From Ctena decussata (Eukaryota; Mollusca; Bivalvia; Lucinida; Lucinidae): a stretch of 64,000 bases of DNA. The first letter of the stretch is position 1; each line of letters begins with the position of its first letter. The translations under genes and the position numbers were made by a program. Below are positions 54,554-64,000 of the stretch, piece by piece. The DNA is taken from positions 99,160,502 to 99,224,501 of the forward strand of contig OZ022501.1 of NCBI GenBank assembly GCA_963989385.1, in the 5' to 3' direction. The notes under the pieces were generated by a model. The model was not told where the DNA came from. It worked only from the letters and a program-made list of their open reading frames with translations, and did no database searches.

Positions 54554-55010
54554 TGTCATAAGGTCGATTTCTATCTGGACGGGCTCATATGTTGTTGTTG
54601 TTCAAATTCTCATAACGATGTTCTCCAGGAGACTCACAGGAAATGATCCATAGCTACATACTCCAGGCACCGAGGCTATCGAGCTTGTCCAAAATTTTAA
54701 GATGATCGAGCGGGAATTATAAAAAAAAATGATTTTTTGTCGGGTCTACCGATGCGTAAACGCCAGATATGGTTCTTCAGGCTAAATCACTTTGTGAATG
54801 ATTTGCTAGGATTAACAAAAAACAAATGCCATCCCTGCATTGGCTAAGCATAAAGTCCCAGTGGAAATAATATATTACATATACAATTAAGAAATTGGTG
54901 TTGATTTTCTGTCATTCATCGGAGCATAAAGGTCACTTGGTTCGCCAACAAAGTAACTATAGCCGGAAGGATCCAATTAAACTTATGATCACGACCAACC
55001 GACAAAATAA

Positions 55011-55763
55011 CTTTTTATGACGGAAACTAAAGCACCAAACAATGTTACATTTAAAAGCAGGCATAGTTAAGTTTTTGTTGCTAGGTATTTTTAAGTTACG
55101 TTTCGCCTCAATTACTTTTTCAAGGCACCCGAACATTTTGCGGGTTTTCTTTGTGGAAAAACACAAATTTAAGGATATTTTTGGTCAAGAATTTGGCATA
55201 AAATGTCGGCCCTTAACTCTACTAATGCAAAATTAATTTGTATTTGACGCCAATGATCAGCAGGAGATATTCCCTAATATCCTGCCTAAGGATGTAACTG
55301 AATTAAATCATCTAAAGTAAAATAAATGAATGGATTCTGTGCTCGTATGCGAACCATCGTTTGATTGTCAGAAAGACTTGGACCTAAAATTTCCTCAAAG
55401 TGACGCCGTTTAAAATGTGGGAAATATTTTGACATCTGGTAAATTAATAGAAAATGAAAATATATCTAGGAACACGTAACAAAAAGCTTAAATATAATTG
55501 CTTTTAAATGATATATTGCATGCTTATGCTTCAATGTATGCCCTATGTACGTTGTAAAATGAAATCGGATAATATGAAAACACCCTGTATGTAATAATAA
55601 TAGACGGACACATGGTGCCAGGTGTGTGAAACTGTGGATACGTTCCGCTGAGCCACCTAGGGAAGATCGTTACGAGAATTGAAACAGATTAGAACAGTAG
55701 AAACTCATTCTGATGCACTTACGTATGTAACGCATACGTATGATTTGATAACGTCAAAAATTC
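55011..55763. other. No gene recognised
   Basis: Unassigned sequence between the repeat segment and two hairpins. Confidence 0.3.
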
Positions 55764-55793
55764 GCGACAGTATATTCTGCGATATACTGTCGC
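55764..55793. repeat. Short perfect hairpin
   Basis: GCGACAGTATAT-TCTGCG-ATATACTGTCGC, flanked by ACGTCA words. Confidence 0.75.
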
Positions 55794-55921
55794 AAACCCG
55801 ACGTCATTAAGTAACGTCGTTTCTAATTGGCTGACGTTTGGTTTTACGTTGCTGACAGCGCTTGAAATGGGTGCAAACTTGTACATTGTAAAAGGTGGAA
55901 ATGTAGAAAAGTGCATTAGAA

Positions 55922-56046
55922 TGGGGATAACTGTATTGAAAATTGTCATTTAGGGAGGTAAATCGTCGGTTTTATGGTCGCAAATTTCCGACCATAAAAC
56001 CGACGATTTACCTCCCCAAATGACAATTTTGAGTACAGTTATCCCC
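55922..56046. repeat. Foldback element, ~57-bp arms
   Basis: GGGGATAACTGTATTGAAAA... and its inverse, with only about four mismatches, around the loop CAAATTTC. Inner arm GGTAAATCGTCGGTTTTATG. Confidence 0.88.
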
Positions 56047-56327
56047 TAAATATACACATACTGGCTATGATTTTGGGGATGCCTGCAAGGATCTCGTGGA
56101 AGTAATCGTTTGGAATGGGTATAAGAGTTATGAAGTTGGAAGTTCGTCCTATACATTCGGATGTAATTAGTTCTGCTCCTCAACAATGATGTAACAATAA
56201 GATCAATCCGTTCATTTAACATATTTGACATACATGATAATCGCTGATCTTTATACGGCCCATGCAAGCCCATTGATCCGGTAGAAGGGGTAGAGGGATG
56301 AGGGGGGGGGGGATTTGGCAAAGATAA

Positions 56328-56480
56328 TATTAGAGCAAGACCTGCTACGCTTGCAGTAGGTGCGGCATAGAGTTTTTATCTGTCGTCCTGATCAATGTTC
56401 TTTCATCATGTCTTTCCGAAAAACGTCTAGATTAAAACTAAAATCCTTTCTCAGAGGGGCGTTAAACCCAAACCTATCAT
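56328..56480 (+). repeat. Decayed SINE-like repeat
   Basis: AAGACCTGCTACGCTTGCAG and GGGGCGTTAAACCCAAACC correspond to the ends of the repeat at 50030-50218. Confidence 0.4.
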
Positions 56481-56634
56481 GCAACCAATCTATGATCGGA
56501 CTGGCATGGGCAGTATGAAAGGATTCTGATAAACTAACTGGTTTTGATCGTACATTGATTGGTATTGATTTGATATATTTAATCCGAAAAAACATTGTGA
56601 CGAAGTTAACTAGTCATATGATAGGCCTATAAAT

Positions 56635-57105
56635 GAGCCGCAACACGAGAACCCAAACAAAGTAGCATGTGCGCCCAGCGAAGACTCAGAGACGGACACC
56701 CGCCCAGTCTGATCAAGGTCTTTGATGCACGCAAGCAGGAGCAAGCTTAGACCTTAGCTATCATTTGAGAATAAAGCGAAGACTTTGATCACACTGGGTA
56801 GATACCCAGACTGAGTTGAGTTCCAAGGCGGCAGCTTTGTTTGGTTCGTTTTGGTTGTTTTATGTGTTGTTTGTTGCTATGTCTGTTATTGATATATTGT
56901 TTGTGATTTTTAGGCTAGCTCGTTAACCACCTACATGGGAAATGGCTGTTCACATAGCTGCCGCTGGAGTTATTTTGTGTTGTCTCTTTCCCACATGGTG
57001 TCGTGGGTTGGATCTGGAATTAAATTGTGTCAGTTCCTGAGAAATTTCCTACTTACTTTGGCTGGAAGCACATGCCACTTTGTTGTTTTTGTCGTGTCGC
57101 AGCTC
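56635..57105. mobile_element. Hairpin MITE interrupted by a retroelement tail
   Basis: The termini and first arm are intact. About 230 bp (56830-57060) of foreign sequence replaces most of the right arm. It resembles the 3' tail of the element at 60240-60424 (ACCACCTACATGGGAAATGG, GTTGGATCTGGAATTAAATT, GTGTCAGTTCCTGAG). Confidence 0.75.
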
Positions 57106-57153
57106 ATTCATTAGGAAGTGCTGTCAGGTCAACCTAAATATTCGACAATACTT

Positions 57154-57387
57154 GAGCCGCGACACGAGAAAACCAACAATGTGGTTGTGCGCCCAGCACA
57201 GACTCAGAACAGCCTGGGCGTCCACCCAGTCTGATCAGAGTCTTCGCTGTCCGCATGAAGGTAACTTAGACCCTTAGCTACCTTTTTAGCACTTAGGGAA
57301 GACTCTGATCAGACTGGGCGTATGCCCAGGCTGATCTTAGTCTGCGCAGTGGCATGACTACTTGTTGGTTTTGTCGTGTCGCAGCTC
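57154..57387. mobile_element. Hairpin MITE with perfect 4-bp duplication ACTT
   Basis: ACTT at 57150-57153 and 57388-57391. The centre is in the opposite orientation to the copies at 13678 and 26779. Confidence 0.93.
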
Positions 57388-57516
57388 ACTTGTTTTCAGC
57401 ATAAACTGGGTGTACCATCTTGTTGAAGTGACGTCATATGAACGTCGATTTTTGCGACAGAAATGGAAAACGGAAAGAGTCGCTTTCCCTGTAAGTGTAC
57501 CCATTTCTCGTAAAAT

Positions 57517-57755
57517 GATCCGCGACACGGCAAAACCAACAGTGGCATGTGCGCCCAGATAAGACTTTGATCAGCCTCGGAACCACCCTAGTCTGGTCAG
57601 AGTCTTTGCTGTCGGTTGGAGGTAGCATTGACTCTTAGCTATCTTTAAAGCGCACTGCAAAGACTCTGATCAGACTCGGCGGGCTGATGCCCAGTCCGAT
57701 CTTAGTCTTTACTGGGCGCATATACCACTTTGTTGGTTTTGACGTGTCGCGGCTC
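57517..57755. mobile_element. Hairpin MITE, GTGGCATGTGCGCCC subfamily
   Basis: Left GATCCGCGACACGGCAAAAC, right GACGTGTCGCGGCTC. Third in a cluster of three copies within 1.1 kb. Confidence 0.9.
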
Positions 57756-58808
57756 ATCACTTTTGCTACAAACATGACAAACATTATCGCTTATGTTATC
57801 AAATTGTATTAGCACTGTGATTTTAATAGAAATCTTCAGATAAAGATCCCAAATGACTAAACAATGGTAATGTACCATCATACTTCACGTTTCATTATGC
57901 CCACTGTATTTAATGACAGTATTAATGTTGTTGATATTATTCACAATTCCGCGGAGGCCTCAGGAAAATTTTACGAATCACTTGTGAGCATTGAAATTGA
58001 TAAAAACTTCATTCATTATTCATAACATTGTATTATGACCATTAAGTTCTGTCACACACGGTCAAGTATCAATATTTGTGTCATCGATAAATTGCTTAAC
58101 TTGCGATTTCGCAATAAATTTATTTTTGCACATTTACCAACTTTTGCAAAAATTAGGCCTCGCATACCGTAAACACGGTAATTTTCGGGGTTCCAATTTC
58201 CGCGATTAATGGTCAAAAACATACACATTAATTTTCGCGATGTAAAATTTTCGCGGTTAGCAACATGCACGAAAAGCAAAGCTACGCTTTTTTCACAATA
58301 ATAATTTCCTGTTTCTTACCAGGTATCTCCTGTAGACACAATGTTCATATATTTCGTTTCTGTTTGCTTCGGAAATTGCTGGTTCTTTCATTATCCTGCA
58401 GCGGCCCTGAGTTTTTCTGTGTCATTGACGGCACTTCCCCTTGACAGCCGCCTTGGCGTAAAATGAAAGGAGACGATAAACAGCCTTCCACGTTGACTGA
58501 AAATGTCATGTCACTGTAAAGATCACGACATAAAACCAATCATCTCCTCTTATTCCATCCAGATAAAACTCTCTGCTCTTGAAGGAACTGCGTAATATTT
58601 TAATTTTACCTCACTGCAGCTGGTGTTCTACCGTGTGGCGGCCGTAAAACATCTCCCCGTACATCATCCATAGTGCAGATTATACATTGTTTTCGTCCTT
58701 TGAGATCAGAGGATACATTCTGAGAAATCTAACGTTTGAGATTGATTTAGACAATTATTAAAGATCATCGTCTGTTACATTAATTGGATCCTGATTGATA
58801 CTAATTAG
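57756..58808. repeat. TTCGCGG-type repeat, otherwise unassigned
   Basis: 58090-58262 repeats TTTCGCGATT/AATTTTCGCGG words around TACCGTAAACACGGTAATTT. A similar cluster (GTTCGCGGTGTAAATGTTCG) lies at 61935-62050. These look like halves of one hairpin MITE family. Confidence 0.5.
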
Positions 58809-60424
58809 TCTAAGTTACACAGACAAATTGTAGGAATTCCGATGGGTACTAACTGCGCTCCTCTTATAGCAGATTTGTTTCTATTTTGCTATGAAAGAGA
58901 TTTTATAATGTCTCTTTCTGATGATACTCAAGTTCATGTCATTGAAGCATTCAACTCAACGTCTAGATACTTGGACGACCTTTTAAATATTGACAATCCT
59001 TAACTTGTTTTGAAGGATCGGTTAGTCAAATTTATCCTGCTGAATTGCAGTTAAATAAAGCAAATACTTCTGATACCGAGGCTCCATTTTTGGATTTACA
59101 TTTATCAATTTTAGACGGATTCGTTTCATCTAAAATTTATGACAAACGCGATGATTTTGATTTCGACATTGTTAATTTTCCGTTTTTGGATGGTGATGTT
59201 CCCCGCACCACTTCTTATGGTGTTTACATTTCTCAGTTTATTTGCTTCGCTAGGGTGTCTAGTCATTTGGCTGATTTCAATCCTCGTAATAAAAGTTTGA
59301 CTGCCAAACTGTTACAGCAGGTGTTTCGGTATCATAAACTTCGGAAAGCTTTTTCTAAATTTTATCGTGGACACTTTGAATTGTTTTCTAAATATAATAC
59401 AGGGTTAAGGTCACTTTTGCAACAAGGCCTATCGGAACCTGAATTTTATGGTGACTTAGTATATAAATTACGCAAAATCATAGGGAAACAGAATTTCCTG
59501 ATCAATTTAAGAAAATTATCATGCGATTTAAACGCATTGGCTATAACATAGATGTAATGCGACAGTCTGCATGCTTAATGGTTAACCCAATCCTTGACGG
59601 TTGACAACTTTGCTGTCCTCTTTAATTGCACGCCGGTGGGTCGGGGTTCAGACTGTATGACAGCCCCTACATAAAGCTATATATTAGTTGGTTGGGGCCG
59701 GATGTTTTTCTGTTTCTTGGCCCACCAACAAATTGTGTGCACCGCGGCGGAGGGTGAGGGTGAAAGTTTGGGCCCAGTAAAACCGGTTTAAACCCCCAGT
59801 AGTTATTACTGACCGTCCCAAGGTGGTACTTTCGTTGCGGTTGCATTTGTGTTATGTTCAGTGTGGTTTAACTTATTGTGCTTTCATCTTAACCCTTCTT
59901 TAATTTAAAAAAAATATAGAAAATAAGTAAAAATAGTTGTTAATTGTTTTCCGTATAATTTCTTTAGTCTGTTGTGTGGTACATGTGTGCACCGCGGCGG
60001 AGGGTGCGGGTGAAGGTTTGGGCCCAGTAAAACCGGTTTAACCCCCCCCCTCAGTAGTTATTACTGACCGTCCCAAGGCGGTACTTTTGTTGCGGTTGCA
60101 TTTGTTTTATGTTCGGTGCTGTTTAATTACTGTGTTCTTATTTTAACCATTCTATACTAAAAATAGAACATAGGTAAAAATAGTTGTTAAATGTATTTCG
60201 TATGATATGTTTAGTCTGTTGTAACCCTTCTGTTGGTCTCAATTATTTAGTTCAATAAAGATAGCTGAGTTGCCACCTATTTAAGAAAGAGCTGCTGACT
60301 CGGCTAATCACTTGTAATTTATTGTTTGTTGGGATGTCTTTGTCAGTCTATCCCTTTGATGTTGGGGATAGGAATTGGGATCTGATTCAGTCAGTTCCTG
60401 AAGTGTTGTTACTCTTTAAATTTG
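58809..60424 (+). pseudogene. Frameshifted YLDD reverse transcriptase plus 3' tail
   Basis: Translating from 58809 gives GIPMGTNCAPLIADLFLFCY and YLDD (58968-58979), the RT palm. A frameshift near 59000 is followed by QIYPAELQLNKANTSDTEAP, FLDLHLSI, YDKRDDFDFDIVNFPFLDGD, YGVYISQFICFARVSSH and SEPEFYGDLVYKLRKI. Further shifts near 59490 and 59590 separate KIIMRFKRIGYNIDVMRQSA and FNCTPVG. The family is common in invertebrates. Whether it is Penelope-like is not decidable here, and no GIY-YIG domain is visible. Downstream, a ~440-bp tail beginning GTGTGCACCGCGGCGGAGGG is present one and a half times (59733-59978, 59990-60424). Confidence 0.8.
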
Positions 60425-61904
60425 AAGCGACTGCAAATTAAAATTAAGAAATTACAGTGTGCTTTCCTTTGGTTTCGTCACCAGATATTGTGAGGGTCAC
60501 TGACGAGGCTTTATTAGCCGAAACTATGTAGTCTGGCCCATGTTCCTTCTTCTGAATGTATTCTCTGCTCTTGAAGGAACTATTTAAGATTTTAATTAGA
60601 AGCAGCTCATGTTTAACAATGTCAAATACTTCTTGTATGATTAGTGTGACTACAAACAAATGCTCATTTGTATCCCTTGCTTCATTGATACATTATGTGA
60701 GAATGACCCCAAATGATGACCATCCAGCCGTGAAAACTTTTGAAGTGATTACGTTCAGGTAAAATATTATACAAAGAACAGGTATCACTGGAATTCCCAT
60801 GTATAAATCAAAGGGTCAGATTATATTCCTTTTTGTAGATTGGGTAGATAATCTTTTTGTTTTCAAAACTGGAAAAAATGGCATTTTCTTGACTATTTAA
60901 TGCAGTACACATAGTAAGCAACCTTTTAAAGGGCCTTTACCGAACATAAAAACGCCCACATAAAATGTCCATAATGTTAGCACCTTTATTACATACTTCG
61001 GACAACAGTTCCCTCTCTGGATTCTACAGTGCAGGATTATAAGCTAGGGTGAGTTTCTCTTGTGGTTTCTCAAAGTTACATGTTATGTCCGCGTGTCTAT
61101 GGTCTCGAGCAATTTGGTCACCTAGCTAGCTGTCCATTCTGCTTTCTTTTTTGTTTTGTTTTGTTTTGTAATTAAGAAAAGAAAAAAGGTACACTGCTGC
61201 TGCTGATTTTTGATTGGGGAAGCTATATGACCACCTATTTGGGAAAAAGATGTTCATTCGGTTTGCCGTGCGAGTCTATCGTACACTTTTGCCAGGCGGG
61301 GTGTGGAATTTGATTGTGCTAATTCCTGATCATTGTCTATTTTTTTCCTTTTCATACTACTTCGCTTTTATTATCAGCCTTCCATGGTGAAATGGTGTTA
61401 AAAAGATCGTAAAACCACAAGTCATTCATTCATCTGAACCTTGCGGTACATTGTGCTACCTTGTGACACCATATGCAATTCTGCGGTATTTCATATGATC
61501 GTTCACAATATCTATGCGAACAGCGCTCATGCCATATGCGAACCGACTCTCTGTCACTGAAGCTCCTTTAAATATTAAGACAATAAAATAACATGGTACG
61601 GTCACCTTCGATCGCAGCATAAAGGCCAAGCTTCATTGTAGATAACTAATAGCTGTATTCTCATGTCTGAGTCGATGACTAGACTGTCTACGCCCATAGA
61701 CAATAACACCTCGACTTTCGAGACTTATCCTGTACCATTATCTGCAAATTAATATATATAGTCGATTTCAAGCAAACATGCACTATTCGATGCATGTATA
61801 TAACCTAGAATGACTATGTAAGAAGGAGTTTACATCTGCAAATCCGTTCAAAGTTTATCTTTTTCATTACCATGTCTCTCTTGCAGAGAAGAATTCATAA
61901 TCCC
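60425..61904. other. No gene; fragments of the retroelement tail
   Basis: TTCTCTGCTCTTGAAGGAAC at 60557 recurs at 58568, and 61200-61330 (GACCACCTATTTGGGAAAAA, GGAATTTGATTGTGC) is a diverged tail copy. Nothing else recognised. Confidence 0.45.
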
Positions 61905-62070
61905 CACCGCTAATTATGCAATTGTACAAATGTTCGCGGTGTAAATGTTCGCGATTTTCGCGGTCAACATAAATGCGGGAACATTAATATCCGCGAACAT
62001 TATTGACAAAGGAATTACAGGAAAGCACGACGAACTCGCGAACTTTAAAACCCGTAAATGTTTCTAAAAT
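61905..62070. repeat. TTCGCGG-type repeat cluster
   Basis: Multiple GTTCGCGG/CCGCGAAC words in both orientations; compare 58090-58262. Confidence 0.5.
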
Positions 62071-63320
62071 AAAAGAAAAGAAAAATACGAACTTTTTCCC
62101 ATACAATTACAGTAATATACGAGCAAACATTGGTGCAAAGGATCGATACACCGGGTAGCTCGGTCATATTTATCTTTTGCAACCTGAGACTGTGGACATA
62201 TTAAGAAATATTGACACTAGCAATGTTAAACTGGAGTTTGTGGTGTTTTCTAGCTGGTGACTTCATGTAGTTCGTGTACTATTCCTATAAGATGCCATAA
62301 AACAACAAGTAGACTCTTACAACCAGAATTCCCTGGAATGCAGTGTCTTTGTCACAAAACAGAACTATGACCAACAAAAATTTAGGTGTTTTTAATCACC
62401 CGACCTACCCCAACTTTTCTCCCGAAACTAAAGATTTTATTGCATATCCAGAAAAATATAATATTTCTGTCGGTTTGCCGACATACTCGGATTTTCGCTC
62501 GACGCTGAAAATTTTATTGCATTCCTAGGAGAAAAATTCCGACAAAGCTGTGCGTGAGATCCACCATCTTGTTATCTTGTTTTGGTGATGTATTTTACCA
62601 CTCAGTGTATTTTCCAGTGTCCGGTATCTACCGGTCCGCTATTCAGGGCGTTTCGTCCCTGTGACATGGTGCGCATGAATCTAAACAGTTTACAGGTGAC
62701 ACGTCAAAAAGAAAATTATTAACTGGGAACCTCGACTGAGAGAGCTAGTCCTTAGACCTCAACAATGTGGTGAATGTAGAAACAGAATCCTCTGTAGCTT
62801 CAGCCGACTTGTAAAAAGAGGATGGAGCCCAGTACGACCAGATAGCAATAGTCCACTTCTAAGGCAGTCCCATGCATTAATTCTAAATACACCATTTCCA
62901 ATATGCATATATCAATATATCCGTATGTGACTGGCTTTTTTGGGTGGTGGGGCGTAGGTCCTTAGGGGTTCACCCATATAAGGACCCTGTTTTCCAGATT
63001 CTTTGTCTAAAATTCTATTTATTGAATCTGAAACTAGTTTGATTCAAGAGCTCTCCCAATGGTTTTTATACCCGACTGGTGCTAAATCAGGCATTATTTC
63101 ATCTCCGTAGTACTTGATAGCAGATATGTGACTTTAGAAGTCGGTCCCAGACGACCTCGTTTTGAAGCGAGATGATTTCCGACACGGCAACCATGTCAAC
63201 ACCAACAGAGAAGGCTTCATCTCCATTTCGATAAAATCATAAACAACAAGACAGCAGTCCCCTTATTTTCTGCCCCCCCCCCCCCCCCCCCCTTCTAAAA
63301 ACTCACAATGAATAAACCAC
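62071..63320. other. No gene recognised; poly-C at 63273-63292
   Basis: Short unsupported frames only. The C20 tract ends ~35 bp before the retroelement copy begins. Confidence 0.35.
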
Positions 63321-63324
63321 GCAT

Positions 63325-63979
63325 CTGTTTCTTGGCCCACCGGGGTTCAACTGGTGGTCTTCTTTTGCTCCAGTACACCAGTGGTGTTGCTGACGCCCCA
63401 GGGATCTCCGGGTGTCTCAACACATTTTGGCTGTCGAGTCCTCATCCTTGTTTCATCATGGTCTTTTCTTGATCTTAATTGTTGACCGTGATGACTCTCT
63501 GATGAGTTAGGGGACATCCATACGAACCGAACTACCAACTAATTGTGTGCACCGCAGCGGAGGGTGAGGGTGAAGGTTTAGGCCCAGTAAAACCGGTTTA
63601 AACCCCCCAGTAGTTATTACTGACCGTCCCAAGGCGGTACTTTTATTGCGGTTGCATTTGTTTTATGTTCGGTGCTGTTTAATTTATGGTGTTCTCAGTT
63701 TAATCCTTCTATCATAAAAATAGAAAATAGGTAAAAATAATTGTTAAATGTTTTTCATATAATTTGCTTAGTCCGTTGTAACCCGTCTGTTGGTCTAAAT
63801 TGTTTAGTTCAATAAAGATAGCTGAGTTGCCATCTATTTGGGAAAGAGCTGCTGACTCGGCTTATCACTTGTAATTTATTGTTTGTTGGGATGTCTTTGT
63901 CAATCTTTCCCTTTGATGTTGGGGATAGGGTTTGGGATCTGATTCAGTCAGTTCCTGAAGTGTAGTTACTCTTTAAATT
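63325..63979 (+). mobile_element. 3' portion of the YLDD retroelement, second copy
   Basis: Starts TCTGTTTCTTGGCCCACC (as at 59710), has ~190 bp absent from the first copy, then GTGTGCACCGCAGCGGAGGG and the whole tail to GTTACTCTTTAAATTT, where homology with 60424 stops. This defines the 3' end of the family. Confidence 0.8.
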
Positions 63980-64000
63980 TATTAAGATTGTCCCTTGTCA

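Larger units (their letters stand above)
49354..54590. mobile_element. 5.2-kb region bounded by 37-bp inverted repeats
   Basis: ATATGAGCCCGTCCAGATAG and 17 further bases (49354-49390) recur inverted at 54554-54590 with one mismatch. The region sits exactly where copy 2 of the flanking repeat is interrupted, so it behaves as one insertion. Inside are a SINE-like piece, a tRNA-derived SINE, a truncated LINE and a hairpin MITE. No transposase was seen. An exact target duplication is not resolved. Confidence 0.6.
49106..55010 (+). repeat. Repeat segment, copy 2, split by a 5.2-kb insertion
   Basis: 49106-49340 and 54591-55010 together match copy 1 (44617-46365). The split occurs after AGCAGATCGTGAA and the match resumes at TTGTTGTTCAAATTCTC. 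Confidence 0.8.

Overview
The window looks like gene-poor, repeat-dominated nuclear DNA of a lophotrochozoan animal, most likely a bivalve mollusc. The basis is intron-bearing gene structure, the reverse-transcriptase and endonuclease protein types, tRNA-derived SINEs, and very dense short inverted-repeat elements. The taxon is an inference from these element families, not a database match.

Only two host genes can be supported. (1) On the minus strand between about 9806 and 2401 there is a split gene. It has a signal-peptide exon, two tandemly duplicated histidine-rich exons separated by a 47-nt intron, a Cys-containing exon and a terminal exon, all in phase 0. It reads as a small secreted protein with a BRICHOS-like carboxy end (tentative). 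(2) At 29959-31614 (minus) is an intronless class A neuropeptide-type GPCR of 551 residues whose cytoplasmic tail consists of three degenerate ~54-residue repeats.

The rest is mobile DNA. 1.3-4.3 kb holds hairpin elements and a nuclear-receptor-half-site-rich repeat. 10-13 kb holds a degenerate ~150-bp array rich in TGACCTTGA-like motifs. 15.2-19.5 kb is an apparently intact CR1/Jockey-group LINE whose single long ORF begins with a hydrophobic stretch and a 2A ribosome-skipping motif (DVELNPGP). 20.3-24.1 kb is a near-identical 1.23-kb tandem array. 32.9-35.7 kb is a broken LINE that lost its RT domain and carries two nested insertions, whose target duplications can be read from the interrupted coding sequence. 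37.6-38.8 kb is a five-unit tandem array in which every unit carries a complete type I hammerhead ribozyme on the minus strand, that is, a retrozyme-like element. 44.6-55.0 kb contains a duplicated repeat segment, a pair of 37-bp inverted termini 5.2 kb apart, a 584-bp transposon with 9-bp target duplication, a tRNA-derived SINE and a 5'-truncated copy of the 2A-type LINE group. 58.8-60.4 kb and 63.3-64.0 kb are copies of another retroelement (YLDD reverse transcriptase, frameshifted) with a partly tandem 3' tail.

Throughout, at least 17 copies of one ~236-bp hairpin element (ends GAGCCGCGACACGAG...CTCGTGTCGCGGCTC, 4-bp target duplication) are scattered. Other miniature families have TTAA, 2-bp and 5-bp target duplications. 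The strongest candidates for a second look are the hammerhead array (37.6-38.8 kb), the 2A-bearing LINE, the covarying 3' stem-loop shared by four LINE tails, and the duplicated His-rich exons.
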